Origin: Pseudeuparius sepicola
Lineage: Eukaryota > Arthropoda > Insecta > Coleoptera > Anthribidae
Length of the DNA stretch: 64,000 bases
Reading direction: 5' to 3'
NCBI GenBank assembly: GCA_963920635.1
Contig: OY987303.1
Span: 58,366,278 to 58,430,277 of the forward strand
Of this stretch, positions 34,495 through 49,400 are shown piece by piece (position 1 is the stretch's first letter; every line of letters begins with the position of its first letter). The notes under the pieces were generated by a model that was not told where the DNA came from, did no database searches, and saw only the letters and a program-made list of their open reading frames with translations. The translations under genes were made by a program, and so were the position numbers.

Positions 34495-37400
34495 GTACGG
34501 GCCGCGCGACAGATTCCGTTCGTTTCGTTTGTTTTCGGTTTGTAGGACGTTAGAATTTTAAAAGATGTTTACAACTGTGAACTATAGGGCCATAGAGGCA
34601 CTTTCTTATCGCGAATCGTGACCCCCCCCCGCGTCGCAACGATATGCCAGACAAAGACATTATAGGTGATGCGGGGATAACTACAAATAGAATTTTAAAA
34701 CTGAGGAAATAGCCCATGTCTTGCAGTTAGTTGTAAATATATAACGAAAAGGGGTAAAACTTACAGTCTCAGCTCCACAAACAGTTTTTTTTATTTAACT
34801 GTACATATGTTCAACGGTAATGGTGACTTGAAGTATATTTTTGATCCTAAAAAATGACATTTTGGTTCTACGGAACCCCCAAGAGATCTCGTTACAAAAT
34901 CCGGATTCTCTCCTAAGTTCTCTTCAAGGTTAATATAACGGTATATAATTTTTCCACATTCGCATACTAAAAAGTTGACTACGTCTAGAAAGCTTTGATG
35001 TTTTTATAATGTTATAATACTGCTGAAGATGACCTCCCTGGGTGGGTTGAAACATATGTACAGTTAAATAAAAAAAACTGTTTGTGGAGCTGAGACTGTA
35101 AGTTTTACCCCTTTTCATTATATAGAATTTTAAAAGATGACTGCAATTGTGAACTATAGAGTCATAGCGGCACTTTCCAAGGCCTACTATAAAGACAGGC
35201 CCTGGCGCACAAAAATCACGTGACCATCTTAGTCAGACGTTACATATCATTTGCCACATAACTGAAAGCGGCAGCTTGGGTTTTGAGAAGTTTTCAATGT
35301 TTAAAGTGTTTTTAAACGTCTTAGTTTATATTTTAGAAACAAGTTTGTCTAGTGCGCGTGTGTCCTGGCGGAGGGGAACCGCCCAGGTGTTATTATGGCC
35401 TCTGGGTGTCTGGGTGGGAGTCGTACCGTCCAAGAGTATTGGTGCCGCTCGCACCGACGCGACGCGACGCGTGAGCGCTGTAAGGGGAATTCTCCCCCGA
35501 ACCACAGAATAAGGAACCCGGAATGAACTATTATGGACATGGGACAGTATTAGTATAGTATTGGACAGTGGAGCCTGAGACACAGAGGGGTGATCTGCTT
35601 ACGGGAGATCCGCGAGTTCAGACGGTCCGGGTGGCTGGAAGCCGTTCCCGTTGACCACGTTCGGGTTTGTGTATTTATTGTATTCACCATTCACCTTGTG
35701 CGAAATAAATCAGTGTTGTAACGTACTCGAGGATTTTCGTTGTCGACCTACGCCCTGATATGGTCTTTCACGCTGCCGATCAACTGAGACCTCGTCAATA
35801 TTTTACAGTATACCTACTGAGGTTAGTTTTCATTTTTATTTCGTAGAAAATAACCTAAATACCAAATATTGGGTCTGTTCTATGAATAAAGAGGTCTGTT
35901 TATATTATATTTATACATATTACAAAAGCCAGGAAGAAAGTGTCGCCATAACAAACATTTGTTTTGCCTCGGGATGAAAATTTCCGTCAAAAATGGATTC
36001 GTCAAATCCCAACTGAGATTTAATTTATAAAAAACCCTTAAGTATGTGTGGCTAACACATTTTCAAGAAAGTGAAACAATAATTAAAGTGGACAAATGTG
36101 TTGTGGGAGGAAAATACCTATAGAGAATATCACCTAAGCCACAGAATAACTAAACAGAATTGTAGCGTCCGTATACGCGCATACGGCGACCCGTTAAGGA
36201 CAGAGTTAGTATCGCCATCTATGTGCTTCCTTAAGTACTGTGTAGATCATAGTCACCCAAGCAAGTAATTGGCACACATATTCGTGAGTCTTGGTCGGCT
36301 TGGTCGACCCGCGGCGCGCCCCACTTTGCAGTCCAGCGGGCGGACGATGGCTCGGCTTATATCGGTCGACGACGTAGAGGTTCGTGTGGGACGCACGTGC
36401 TTCTCCCTCCAGTGTGCTACCGCCTGCTCGTAGTCAGAGCCGGTGTATTACCTACACTTGTATTGGAAGTTTTGTTCCTGGTTCCTGTGTTTCAAAAGCG
36501 AATTGTTCTGTTTTGGCGTTAAGTTGTTGTTTTGTTGTGGATTTGTTAAGTACTGTTAAATTGTTGTTGTGGCTGTTATTATTTGCTGTTAAGTTATGTT
36601 TTGTGATTTTGTTCTTTTGCCGATCAGCAATGGCCGCAAAGCGGTGCAGTTTTAAAAACTGCACCAGTTCTGGACTGGTCGAAGGAGTAGGACGAACATA
36701 TTTTTCGACTTTCCCAAAAATGACTTTATCCGTGCAATATGGGTACAGAATTCTGGAAATTTGGACCTAATTAATTTACCCTATTCGGCCCTAAAAAACA
36801 AAGTTTTGTGTTCGCGCCAGTTTAAAAACCCTTCGTTTTTGATTCCCGACAAAAAAAAAACTATATATAACATTATTCGACTTTATTATTGTTTGTCTAT
36901 CATCAAAACGTGGTATTTTTTAGTTATGGACCGTTTTTAGGTCGTAATCTGCTAGTTTCAAGAAAAAGTCAACTTACAAGGTGCAATTTTTATATTTTTT
37001 CAAAAGATCAAAAATTTATCGTTGTCAGAATTTTTGGCTGAAAATTTGTACATAGGGGTAAAATAAAATTCCAAGCAACTTTTTCAAATAACATTTTTCG
37101 ATTTTGGCTATTTATTTAATTAAATATCATTTTTGACAGATATGTCAAATTACGTCACGACGTTTAATTATCTCATTTCGAATATGTTTGCAAGCAGAGA
37201 TGATCTCCCCAGAGCAGTTTCATCTTAGCCCAAAAATAAAAAAATTCCCATATGGTTCCAACTTTCTGTGGCACTGTATAACATTACCGATTTATCTCTT
37301 ACCGCTTTCGAAATGTTCGCCTCTGTTTTCCTGGTTGGTGTAGAAAAAGGAAGCGTATCTTCTAATTGTATGAAACAAATTTTCGGTCCATGACCTACTT

Positions 37401-40400
37401 ATAGCTGCGGTCACAGAATAATATTTTGTGCTGTACGGTTAGTGTTATGTATTAAAAAGCAAAAATGAAGTCATGGACTACTTTCAGGTAGTTGTAATAT
37501 ACGCTCCCTTATTCTATTCAAATCAGAAAACATGGGCGAATATCTCAAAAACGGCAAGAGATGTCCCTATAATTTTGTATAGAAAAATAACAATTTCCTA
37601 AAATATTTTTTTACTTCCCGTTAAACCGGGAATGATGTATAAATTACAAACGAGCAGATTTTAATATATTTTGTCCGTAATATTAAAAATGGAAACAAAC
37701 AGTATTTTTATTTTTCGAAAAAATTGTTTTTTCGAGGACACCCAGTATGTCAATTGTGACGCTAGATTCAGATTCCCCGGAAAAACTCACCCGGGTTTTA
37801 GCAGACCCTTTTTCTTTTGACTAAGGAAATAATCGGACTTTTTAAAACACTTTTCTTGAGAAACCCTGTATACAGGGTGTCCAACTTTAAAACTGTGCAA
37901 TGCCGTAAAATCTTCATTTTTGGAGATATTCGCCTAAACCTTTTTTGTTTGAAAGGCCTTCAAAAACCGCGTCTTTTGACCTTCCTTCCATTTTCAAAAT
38001 GCAAATCCAGGGCCGGCCGCGATTTTCAAGAAAACCATTTAGCGATTTTTTTTTATTTAAAATCTGACCCCATAGCGTTAATCACAACACCCTAAAACCC
38101 CCATATACCAAATTCGAACAAAAAATGTACAGGGAGTTCCATTCTGTAGGGTGTCAAAGTTCAGCAAAATAGGAATTTTAGACATCTGGCGAGTCAAGTG
38201 TGCCATGGAATCCCTTCAGAACAGTCCTATGGTTAACAGGACCGCTTAAAATGTCGATGTGAAAAGATTTACTACAAAAATTAACAGGGTATTTTTCTCT
38301 GAGCCATCTCAAAATTCTGAAATTTTATCTTATACGGATCAAGGATCAAGAGTAGGTACTCTGGAATCATTGAAAAAATATTGATAAACACAAAAGTAAC
38401 AGATAAAAACAATTTAAATTATTGTACCTTTCTCAACAAAGTCACTGCCTAAGATGATACATTTTCTGTGTGTTTCCTGTTGTGGCACATCATAGGCACC
38501 TTAACTGATATGGACTTACTGACTGACAGGCTTCTGTATTTTTTAGATTTAGTTCGTTTATAGTGTGTGGAGCGGCTTTGATGTGTCTACTTGATTTTTG
38601 ACCCGTATAAAATCTCAAAAATTTAGTAATTTGAGGTGGCACAGATAAGAATACTCTATATATTTTGTATTGGACTTTTGCACACCAACCTCTTGAGTGG
38701 TTCTATTGACCATTCAACTGTTTTGAGGGGATTCCATGGCACACTGGACTTGGCAGATAGATGCCTTTAAAATTCCTATTTTGCTCAACTTGGACACCCT
38801 GCAGAATGGAACTCCCTGTATATTTTTTTATTTAAATTTAGTATATACAGGTTTTGGCGTGTTCTGATTAACGCTGTGGGGTCAGATTTTAAATAAAAAA
38901 AATCGCTAAAGAGTTTTCGTGAAAATCGGGGGTATAAAAAAATCGGAGTCGGCCCTGGATTTGCATTTTGAAAATAGCAGGAACGTCAAAAGAAGCGGTT
39001 TTTGAAGGCCTTTCAAACAAAAAAAGTTTAGGTTTTTGTCTCCAAAAATGAAGATTTTAATGATTTCTACAGTTATAAAGTTGGACACCCTGTATACATC
39101 AAAATTATTGCTTATAAAAACTAAGATTTTCTAAAATTCTGGGCGGTTCCAAGGAAGTTTTTAGAATTTATGTACAGGGTTAGTAATAATTGTTTTCAAA
39201 CAAATAAAAATTGGAGTATAGGAGTGGCAATTAGGCCAGGGTAGATAATTTTTGAGAACAAAAAAATCCAGAACAGCATGACACCCATTGGAAAAGGAAG
39301 AAAATATAGCAAAAATAACAGAAAAAATAATTTAAGGGCGATTTAAGCTACGGGTGTTGTAGGGGGTGATCTTTTAGGGGTGGAAAACGGTTTATCACGA
39401 TATCCGGCAAAACTGCAACTCCTATCAAAAAAGTTAAATGGCAAAGTTGTAGGTAATAAAAAGATCTACAACTTTTGTATTTACACTTTTTTCACATAAC
39501 CTGAAAATATCCACGAAAAATCAAAATAACCGATTTTTTGGTTTTTAATTTTTATCTCACAAAAAAAATTCTACGAAATTTGGTGGAAACTTACCTTCTT
39601 ATGTCTCGAACACGCTGTAATTTTTTCGAATCAAAATATTTATTTTTACCCCTTTTTTTGATTTTAAACCGAAAAAGTAACCTCATTTTCAATCGAAAAT
39701 ACCCATGTCAAAAAAGCTGCTTTTTAAAAAAAGTCGGTTCGCTTTTTGTTCGTTGAAACCTCTACTTTCTGATGGTGTAAAAAATATACATCACTTTGAA
39801 AATTTTCTCAGAAAATGCAAAAAACGAAAAACTCGATATCGAAAAATTGGTTTTTAAAAAAAATTTACACTTTAATTACTTGAAAATTTTAAGATTGCAT
39901 GTTGAACAGTATGGGAATCTTGCAAACGGTGAGAGATAGAACAACAACAAACAACAAATGCGGAAAAAGTTGCGCAATTTTGAGGTCAGTAAAATGGTAC
40001 AAACAGATTTCTAATATATTTTTTCGTTTTTGAGTTATTTCGACAAAAGTGAAATTTTGCATTTTTGATTTTATTTTTTTCTGAAGTTGTTATCAACATT
40101 TAAATACAGGGAAACAATGAGTAGAAAAAAAGGAATTTTCAGTATAATTGTCTCAAAACATTTTAAAAGTATTGTCCATACATCATGGTATTTGGAATGA
40201 AAGTGCTTTCAAAATCTGCAAAAAAATCCAGGTCCGTATTTAAAAAAATTAAGTTGAAAATGGTTTCTCAAAAAACGAAATGTTGTAGAACAAATCTAAA
40301 AACGCCATCTTAAAGCCCGTTAAGAAGTGCCATAAGAAAGTGTTTTTCTTTTTTCCTATCTGTGATAACAACTTCAGAAAAAAAAAATCCAAAATGCAAA

Positions 40401-43400
40401 TTTTCACTTTTTTCAAAATAACTCAAAAACGAAAAAGATATTAGAAATCTGTTTGTACCATTTTAGCTTGTAGCAGTCTCCGTATATTCAATAACGTATT
40501 GCTATCCTAAATTTTGTTCCTAAACCTATTTTTTTAATACTTTTTAAATAACTTTGAAATATATTTTTTAATATATCAGCAAAAAGTCGCTTCGTTCTCA
40601 AAAAAGAAATTTTTTGAGGGTAGAACTATAGATCAGACCCCATAGGTGTTGTTAAGTACATCACTGTGCATACGAAATGGCGATTTACGACATTTTTTTG
40701 TGGTCGAGACCTTTTTATTTAGAAAAAACTGTCGAAATTGGCATTTTACGGAAATTGTGTTTTTTTACATTTCCATCGTCATATCTTTGAGAGTAGTGGA
40801 GCTATCGACTCGAATTTTCTTTAAAATTGAAGCTAACATAAATATGAGCGCTTACAACGAATGCCATAGTTGTTGTCCAATATTGTTTATTAACCACTTT
40901 AAATAGCAACAAAATTGCAAGGTTATAAAAAATGTAATGAAATTTTCACTAAGCGAGAAACTTTTTTATTTGTGGAAATTTTTATACACATGCTGCGAGG
41001 GAAATGTGCTCAAAACATGAAGGAAGTTTTTGGTAAAAAAAATTACCTATAGCGCCTATAGTTTTTGGACTGTGCATTTTTTTGTGGCGCGCGCTACTCA
41101 CGTGGAACGCAAAATTAATAATCCCTTGCGTGATAATATCCACACGTGGCAGGCATGTCTCAACAACTGATGCGTAGTTTACATGCGCAAGTGAAACTAT
41201 CACAAATATGAATATCTTAGAGTATTTCCTAAAAGTCTGCCAATGTAAACCCTCTCAGGAAGAACTCTGGGAGCGTTTACATGAACTCACAAGTCGTACT
41301 GAGAGTACTTCCAAATAGTTTATGTAAACGCTCCCAGAGACGTACCTACCTACTCTTTTATGGCAGAGAGTTCTCACTGAGAGGGTTTACATTGGCAAAC
41401 TATTAGCACAGACCTATGTGCTATTAGGAATTACTCTAAGATATTTATATTTGTGATAGTTTCACTTGCGCATGTAAACTACGCATTAGTTGTTGAGACA
41501 TGCCCGCCACGCGTGGATATTCTCAGGCAAGGGATTAATTTTGCGTTCCACGTGAGTAGCGCGCGCCACAAAAAAAAATTCACAGTTCAAAAACTATAGG
41601 CGCTATAGGTAATTTTTTTTTGCCAAAAACTTTTTTCGTGTTTTGGGCACATTTCCCTCGCAGCATGTATATAAAAATTTCCACAAATAAAAAAGTTTCT
41701 CGCTTAGTGAAAATTTCATTACACTTTTTATAACGTTGCAATTTTGTTGCTATTTAAAGTGGTTAATAAACAATATTGGACAACAAAAATGGCATTCGTT
41801 GTAAGCGCTCATATGTTAGCTTCAATTTAAAAAAAAATTCGAGTCGATAGCTCCACTACTCTCAAAGATATGACGATGTTAACGTAAAAATTAAAAGTAA
41901 AAAAATATTTTTAAAAAAAGCTTTTATTTAAATGCGCTAAAAAGAATAAAATAATCTTTTCTTTTAAAACTTTTACTATCAACTTATAACGTCATTCCAC
42001 AATTTATATGATATAAAAGCTTGTCGCGAGATTTAAGTTTTCAAACTAAGTAAATACCACTACTTAAATCTCGCGACAAGCTTTTATATCATATAAATTG
42101 TGGAATGACGTTATAAGTTGATAGTAAAAGTTTTAAAAGAAAAGATTATTTTATTCTTTTTAGCGCATTTAAATAAAAGCTTTTTTTAAAAATATTTTTT
42201 TACTTTTAATTTATTTTGTAATTTTTAGTTTGGCCAGGTGTCTGAGTCTATTCATCTCAGTTAACGCATCATTGTTGCAAGGTCGTTTGCCGGTTAGTTT
42301 AGAACAGTCTAGCTCTTCAATGAGGAGACCTTCTAATGACCATCTTGGGTGTTCCGCCATGTTGGATTTAGAATGACGTCACACATATAATCATGCATTG
42401 TCATCCAAATTAAACGTGTGTACAAAATTTCAGCTCGATCGGTTGAAATTTAACTAGTCCGCCATCTTGAGTGTTCCGCCATGTTGGATTTAGAATGACG
42501 TCACACATATAATCATGCATTGTCATCCAAATTAAACGTGTGTACAAAATTTCAGCTCGATCGGTTGAAATTTAACTAGTCCGCCATCTTGAGTGTTCCG
42601 CCATGTTGGATTTAGAATTACGTCACACATATAATCATGCATTGTCATCCAAATTAAACGTGTGTACAAAATTTCAGCTCGATCGGTTGAAGATATCTGC
42701 TTCAAAATTGAGTTGCAAGATTCCACCCGAACAAATTACATACATACATACATACATACATTGCAAGTTAAATAAAAGCTTTTAAAAAACACAATTTCCG
42801 TAAATTGTCAATTTCGACAGTTTTTTCGAAATAAAAAAGGTCTCGACCACAAAAAAATTTCGTAAATCGCCATTTCGTATGCAGAGTGATGTACTTAACA
42901 ACACCTATGGGGTCCAATCTAGTTCTTCCTTGAAAAATTTTTTGACGACTTTTTAGCCAGATTTCGCTTCACTAAATAGGACGAGGCGGGCCGGGCACCG
43001 TTCTCGTTGCGCAGAGAAGCAGGTAAGTAGTTTTGATGAGTCCGCAGGCGGCGCGGCGATCGTGCTTGGCACCGAGCGCTGTCTCAAAATTTGTTTCCTC
43101 ACTGGTCCCGTCGACCTGAGACGGGCCGGCAAACCGAGATTATTGCCGCGGTAAGCGTTGGAATTCTGTTTAGTTATTCTGTGCCTAAGCTAAAGGAAGG
43201 TGATGTCCCAACAATTTTTGAGAATGTGCCAAAATATTGTGAGTGCAGTGCCGTTTAACTCTCAGCCTAAAACAGCTGAGGAAGGTTGAAAATTTTGAAA
43301 AAACAATTAGAGAAAGCTTGGTTGCACAAATCCAATAATGTAATTGATGAAAGAAAACTTGCCAAATTGTTACGAAATTTGTTTTCTCCACTTATCTCCA

Positions 43401-46400
43401 AAAATGCCTTTCATTATATAGAACTAAGTTGGTCACGTGACTACGCGATTATGCGTTAGCGCCATGGCCTGTCTTTGTCGTTGGCCTCGGGCACTTTCTT
43501 AACTTATCGCGAATCTTAACCCTCCGCGTCACAACGATATGCCAGACCTGGACCAACACTATATTAAAGGCCTGTGTATACCGTACTTTCACCGTTTCAG
43601 TAGACATAGCCATGGCTGGGCGGCGCGCCGCCGTGTATTCGGCTAGGTTCGTCAGTCGTTGGCGGGGGGCGGGGCGTGTTTTTTGCTCGATAAGCGGTGC
43701 GGGACTACTGTGTACTGTCCCCGCCAACGACTGACAAACCTAGCTGGACGCACGGCGACGCGCGGCCTATTCCCATATGTCTACCAAGTGAAAGTACGGT
43801 AGAGCGCTGTTTCAAGCGATCGCCACTGGCGCCACACGACGAAACAAATTTACACGGTGGTTTAATGTTAAAACTTAAAACACCATTGTTGCAGAATCTT
43901 TTATAAAATAAAAGCATGCAAATGTGACTGTTACAACGAATTTAATATCCAAAATAAAAGAAAATATTTGTTTGTTATATCCCTCTAATTTGACAAGTTC
44001 ACATGGCATATTTCCATACATTTTCTTAAGAAAAGCGAGTTTAAAAAGCAAGCAAGAGTATTTGGTACCTTTTGGTTTGAAATGAAGTCCATGGCTATAG
44101 TTGTAGTCTAAGTAAGCATAAAATGCATTAGATTTGTCATCAGTTTCTTCTTTATATGGAGGACTATTGGTTCGCTTTGGAGCATAAACAAAATTTTCTA
44201 TTTTCATTTTTGCATAGGTTACAATAAATACTCTTCCAAAATAATATCTAGAATTTTCGCTTCTTCAGCTACCTAGTTGATCAGATCATCCCATAATTCC
44301 AAAATAGTGTTTATTCTTCTGCAATTCACCTAACGGTCTGTGCAGTGTGCATACCATTTTCTTCATGTGCGTGGAAATTTCATGTTATCACAAACAAATC
44401 TACCTATAAAAGCTGTGTTAATAGGATAAAACTGCCAAATACGGGACGCAAAGACAATTCGTTACCGTAAAAAGAAGGTAAATCGTAATAAAGCTGGATA
44501 TTTAAAATTTGGGACATTTTAAACGTCATAGACTGACATACCAATAACCACAGAATCCCCCCCTATAACCTATAATAAGTCGCTATTTTTTTTCGTCGAG
44601 TGGCGCCATCCCAGTCCGTAAACAACAATGAAATATGACGTCATGCTCGGGTCTTTAATAAGGTGTCGGTCCAGGCCAGACAAAGATATAGGTGACGATA
44701 GATTGGGCCAAGGCAGGATTTTATAAGCTGCCGAGGTGAAGGGGGCAGTAGATCGAGGCTGTCGGGTATTCGCAACTTCCCTGGGACGAATCAATGTTGG
44801 GGATTGGGGGGAAGGGCCGCATCGAGCCTCCGCTCCCAGTATCGCGGCAAACCCGCACAATAGCGAAATATTTGGCATGACTTGAATTTTTTATGTGCGG
44901 CCACCAACTCTCAAGACCTTCGAATAAAAGCTCTATGTGTATTATAAAATACGTCAGACGGAAATCGCTCTGAGTAGTAACCAAGTTTTGACACAATATT
45001 TTGGTATCTGCCACTGTGATAGGTGTCATTATGCGGTATTTAGATACTTTTTCGAGTTATTATGCTTAGATATGCGGCTTGTGGCACTTCCCTGACCGCG
45101 AAAACTAAAATGTTTGACGATAATAATCCATCGATTAAATTAACTTTTGAGGCCATGCACCAAAGTGGCATAGGCGTTTGTGTAGGTACCTACTTCTTCA
45201 TAATTGGAAATTCAAAATTAGAATTGCTGTATCATCAAGGATTCCTAAACTTAAAGACATAAACCTGCCTTATAATTTTTTGCCTCTATTGTAGGTACTG
45301 ATTTCCCGAAAAATGATGATTTCTGCCTCAATTAGTTTGTCGAAACAACTCATATGCAAAGACTGTCATGTGCTCCTTCCTGGGGTTCGTTATTCAATTT
45401 TAATGCAAAGTACAGGCGTGTTCCAGAAAATGAATTAAACTGGCCAAGAATTGAATTATCGTGCCTGATTTGGTCAGAGGCGGATCCAGGCAAATCTAAA
45501 CGGGTGGGCGGCGTGGTACAAATTTTTCCTGAGGGGCCGGGGTAAGGGTTTATGTGAAAATAAAATATTTTATTTCTCTAGAAAAAAAAACAAAAACAAA
45601 AATTTTGACCCAAACAAAATAAAAAACAAACTACTAACATAACAAAATCACAAAAAGAAACAATAAGTCTTTAGATTTAAAAAATAATGTACCTACTTAT
45701 CCAGTGGCGTAGCTTCAAATTTTGCCCCCCCCCCCCCGCCAAAATTAAATTTGGGCCCCCTCAAATTGGAAAAAATAATAAAAAAAAAACATATATCAAG
45801 GTGAAACTATCACAAACTTTTATTTCTTAGTAAATAAAACAAAAAGCTTTAAAAACAAAAAATATATCCACAGGATGTCCAACTTTAAAACTGTACAAAT
45901 CCGTAAAATCTTCATTTTTGAAGATAATCGCCTGAACTTTTTTTGTGTGAAAGGCCTTCAAAAGCAGCTTCTTTTGACTTTGTAACCATTTTTAAAATTT
46001 ATTTCCGCCGATGCATTGCTTATCGGGTGTTGCCAGAACAAGCTTTATTGAGAAACTGAGGAAAATATACTAAAAACCCTCTTTAATTGTAGGTACACTA
46101 GATTGTGGTAAATATTTCATGTCCCTATATAGAATTCCCTAAAAGGCGGCCTCATTGATATTATTGATAGGTGACGGAGGACAGGGCCGTAATCAACAGA
46201 ATTTACATTTTTTACACACACGAATCCTAAATTTAGATAGATAGAAATTAACATTAAACACTGTTTTTTGAAGCATTGAAAAGGCTATAGTTATAGTTTC
46301 TATGTTTGAAGTTACGTTAGAGCCACATACACAGAGATCGAATATCAAGGTAAAGTGAGGCATGTGTCACAAGTTCTGACATTTCTGCCAGACATGTTAA

Positions 46401-49400
46401 ATACGTCTCTGTATAGGCGTCCCAAAACATTGCCGCCAACCTTTTATTACCAAATTAAGAAATGTCATCTCTAGTGTACAATTAAAGAGCCCCTCCGCCC
46501 CCCCTGCTGTATCAACCACTGGATTTGGTTGAGCTTTGGTACTGTCAACGATAAATAATTTTAAATAATAATTATTATTTCATTATTGGCAATCTTTTAT
46601 AGTAAAAGCATCTCTTCTATTTTGGCATTCAGTATCCTCATGAACAAAAAGAAAAAACACTATACTAAAATCGAGCAACTCTTACGCCTGGCGTAAACAA
46701 GAGCACGTGCGTTGAGATATTCGCCAGGGCCGCACTGAGGCACGACCTTTATTTGATTTTAGTTTTACAATTGTTTACATCAAAATATTTCGTAAAAGAA
46801 TTATTGGCTTCATTAAAATGGTTCAAAACGTCGATAAAATTATTTGTGGCGGTCTCTAAATAGCTGAAAACAACAAGATAAAACCGCATAACTACACTTT
46901 TGCGATCGACTACGTCCCTGTTGCCGAGTCGGGTGAAATTTTATAGCCTACCGACCAATCATTGAACACGTGGTTTTATTTACTCCAGGCGTACGGATTG
47001 CTCGATTTTAGTATAGTTCTATACATACAGGGTGATTCAGCTTTATTCTAGGACACTTCAACAGGAGATACAGGGTGTTTAAATTCCCAAAAATTTTAAC
47101 GTTTAATTTTTAAATATCTTTAATAAAGAAAATTATAATTTAAAATTTTTGATAACTTAAACTACCTACATCTCGAAAATGAGGCGGTTGTGGATAAAAA
47201 GTTATAGCACAAAATGGTCATATTTTATGTGTTGAAGTGTCCTAGAATAAAACTGAATTAAGTAAATATGTGTTAGGTATATAGATACGTGTCTTTTCAT
47301 TTTTTGTCGCCAGACTGAGAAGGCCCTGGAAGACCCCAACTTTACGGCAGCTGCCGTGGCCGAGGTGGAGGAAGAAGAACGCCAGCTTCAGCTGGCGCTA
47401 GAGATGACCGCCTACCACCAGCTCAACCCCAGGTAGGTCACTTGTAGAGAATTGGTGATAAAAGTGAGTAGATGACTATACTTTTTCCACGTCCCCTCTT
47501 CTAATGACATTTATCGTACTTAACTATCGAAGTCGATATCTCATTAGTTGTATAATTTGAAGCAAACATAAATCTAATAATGTCTACCTACTTTTACGAG
47601 CCCATTAAAGCACCGTCCCGTAGAAAAATAAATTAATTCTCTTCATGGTTGGATAAAATGAAATTAAGAAGTAAATTGGTTTCGGTGTAGGATGTAGTTT
47701 AAATTTTATCTTGCCTCACAGCTAGGGATTTATTTTCCCCAGCGACCGAAAGCTGTTACATTCTAATGAAAATTCCCTTCGAAATTATACGTTTCGAAAT
47801 ACTGAAAATAACAGCAAGGAAATAGTATCTTTATGGAAATAAGGATTTTTAAGGGTTCTTAAAGAAATTTGGACCATTTTTATTTTCGAAAATAAACAAC
47901 GTTGACAATACAGTGTTTGGTATACAGGGTGTTTCATCTTAAGTGCGAACACCCGCGTAAAATTTATATTCTTCATCCGATTTTAACCGTTTTTTTTCTA
48001 AAAATAGGCCTCAAAAAACTTTTTTTTTTACGTTGGTGCAAAATTTCAGGTCTTAATCTTAATTTTCAAGGCCTACTACGTTTTTTTTTTGTAAAAAATG
48101 AAGGAAATCATTTAGCGATTTTTTTATTTAAAATCTGACACAACAGCGTTAATCGAGACACCCCAAATTTGAACAAAAAATATATAGGGTGTTATATTCT
48201 ACAGAGAGCCAAAGTTGGGCAAAATAGGAATTTCAAAGGCATCAATGGCAAGTCAAGTGTGCCCTGGAATCCGTTCAAAACAGTTAAATGATCAACAGGA
48301 CCACTCAAAGTGTTGGTGTGCAAAGATTCAATTCAAAAATGTACAGGGTATTTTTCTCTGTGTCATCTCAAAATGCTGAATTTTTATATGAAACTTTATA
48401 TGGGTCAAGAATGCTCTGGAATTTTTGAACATTATTAATGAACACAAGAGTAGATAATTTATTTTTTTACAAATGCTAACCAACAAATAAAAAACAATAT
48501 AAATTACTGGACCCTTCTCAACAAAGTAACCGTCTAGGATGATAGATTTTCTGTGCGTTTCCTGTTGTGGCACACCAGCCGCCTTGACTCATATGGACTT
48601 ACTGACTGGCAGGCTTCTTCTTCTTTTAGAGTTAGTTCGTTTATAATGTCGGAGGTGGTTTTGATATACTCGATTTTTGCCCTGTATAAAGTTTAAAAAA
48701 TTCAGCATTTTTGGTTGGTACAGAGAAGAACAGCTTGTATATTTTTTGATGCATTTAAAATTCCTATTTTGCTCAAATTTGGTACTCTGTAGAATAGAAC
48801 TCCCTGTATATTTTTTGTTGAAATTGGGTATGTGGGGGTTTTGGTGTGCCCTAATTAATGCTGTGGTGTCAGATTTTAAATAAAAAATCGCTAAATGATT
48901 TTCTTAATTTTTTACTAGAAAAAAAACGTAGTTGGCCTTGAAAATTGAGATTAAGGCCTGAAATTTTGCACTAACGTAAGAGTCTTTTGTGGCCTATTTT
49001 TAGAAAAAAAAACGCCTAAAATCGGATGAAGAATACAAATTTTACGGGGTGTTCGCACTTAAGATGAAACATCCTGTAAATGATGCGTTTCCATGGTTAC
49101 TCTCAAATTATTTCAAAGGTGATGTGTTTTAAATTAGTCAGATTAGGTGGATAAAACGTCAAAACATATTACAGAAATGTATAATATTTTATAAATATTC
49201 GAATTAAAATACGAAATAGGACTTACATGTTGATATCAGATGATAGAATATAGACTTTTTAAATTTAGTTTACTTTGTTGTAACTACTAAATCTAATCCG
49301 CGTTTTTATATTATATCAAAATCTTAATTTTTGTAAAGTTGACAATGAAACTGATTAAAATGTTGATGAGTAAAAGCCGTTTTATATTATAGGTTATGGT

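Larger units (their letters stand above)
36140..43182 (+). mobile_element. THAP-encoding TIR element with 7-bp target duplication, swollen by nested insertions
   Basis: The ends CACAGAATAACTAAACAGAA and the inverse are flanked by exact CCTAAGC (36133-36139, 43183-43189). GC-rich promoter-like DNA at the left leads into a THAP fragment (36629). Foldbacks at 37871-39094, 39895-40470 and 40580-42965 lie inside. THAP plus 7-8-bp duplications suggest the P superfamily. Confidence 0.65.

Noticed and set aside
35280..35820. Solo LTR
   Set aside because: It has AATAAA and LTR-like composition, but no second copy, TG..CA ends or target duplication could be shown. Kept only as a low-confidence note.
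43875..44207. 110-residue minus-strand frame as a gene
   Set aside because: It lies wholly inside the CTGGACC element. It may be a transposase remnant but has no recognisable motif.
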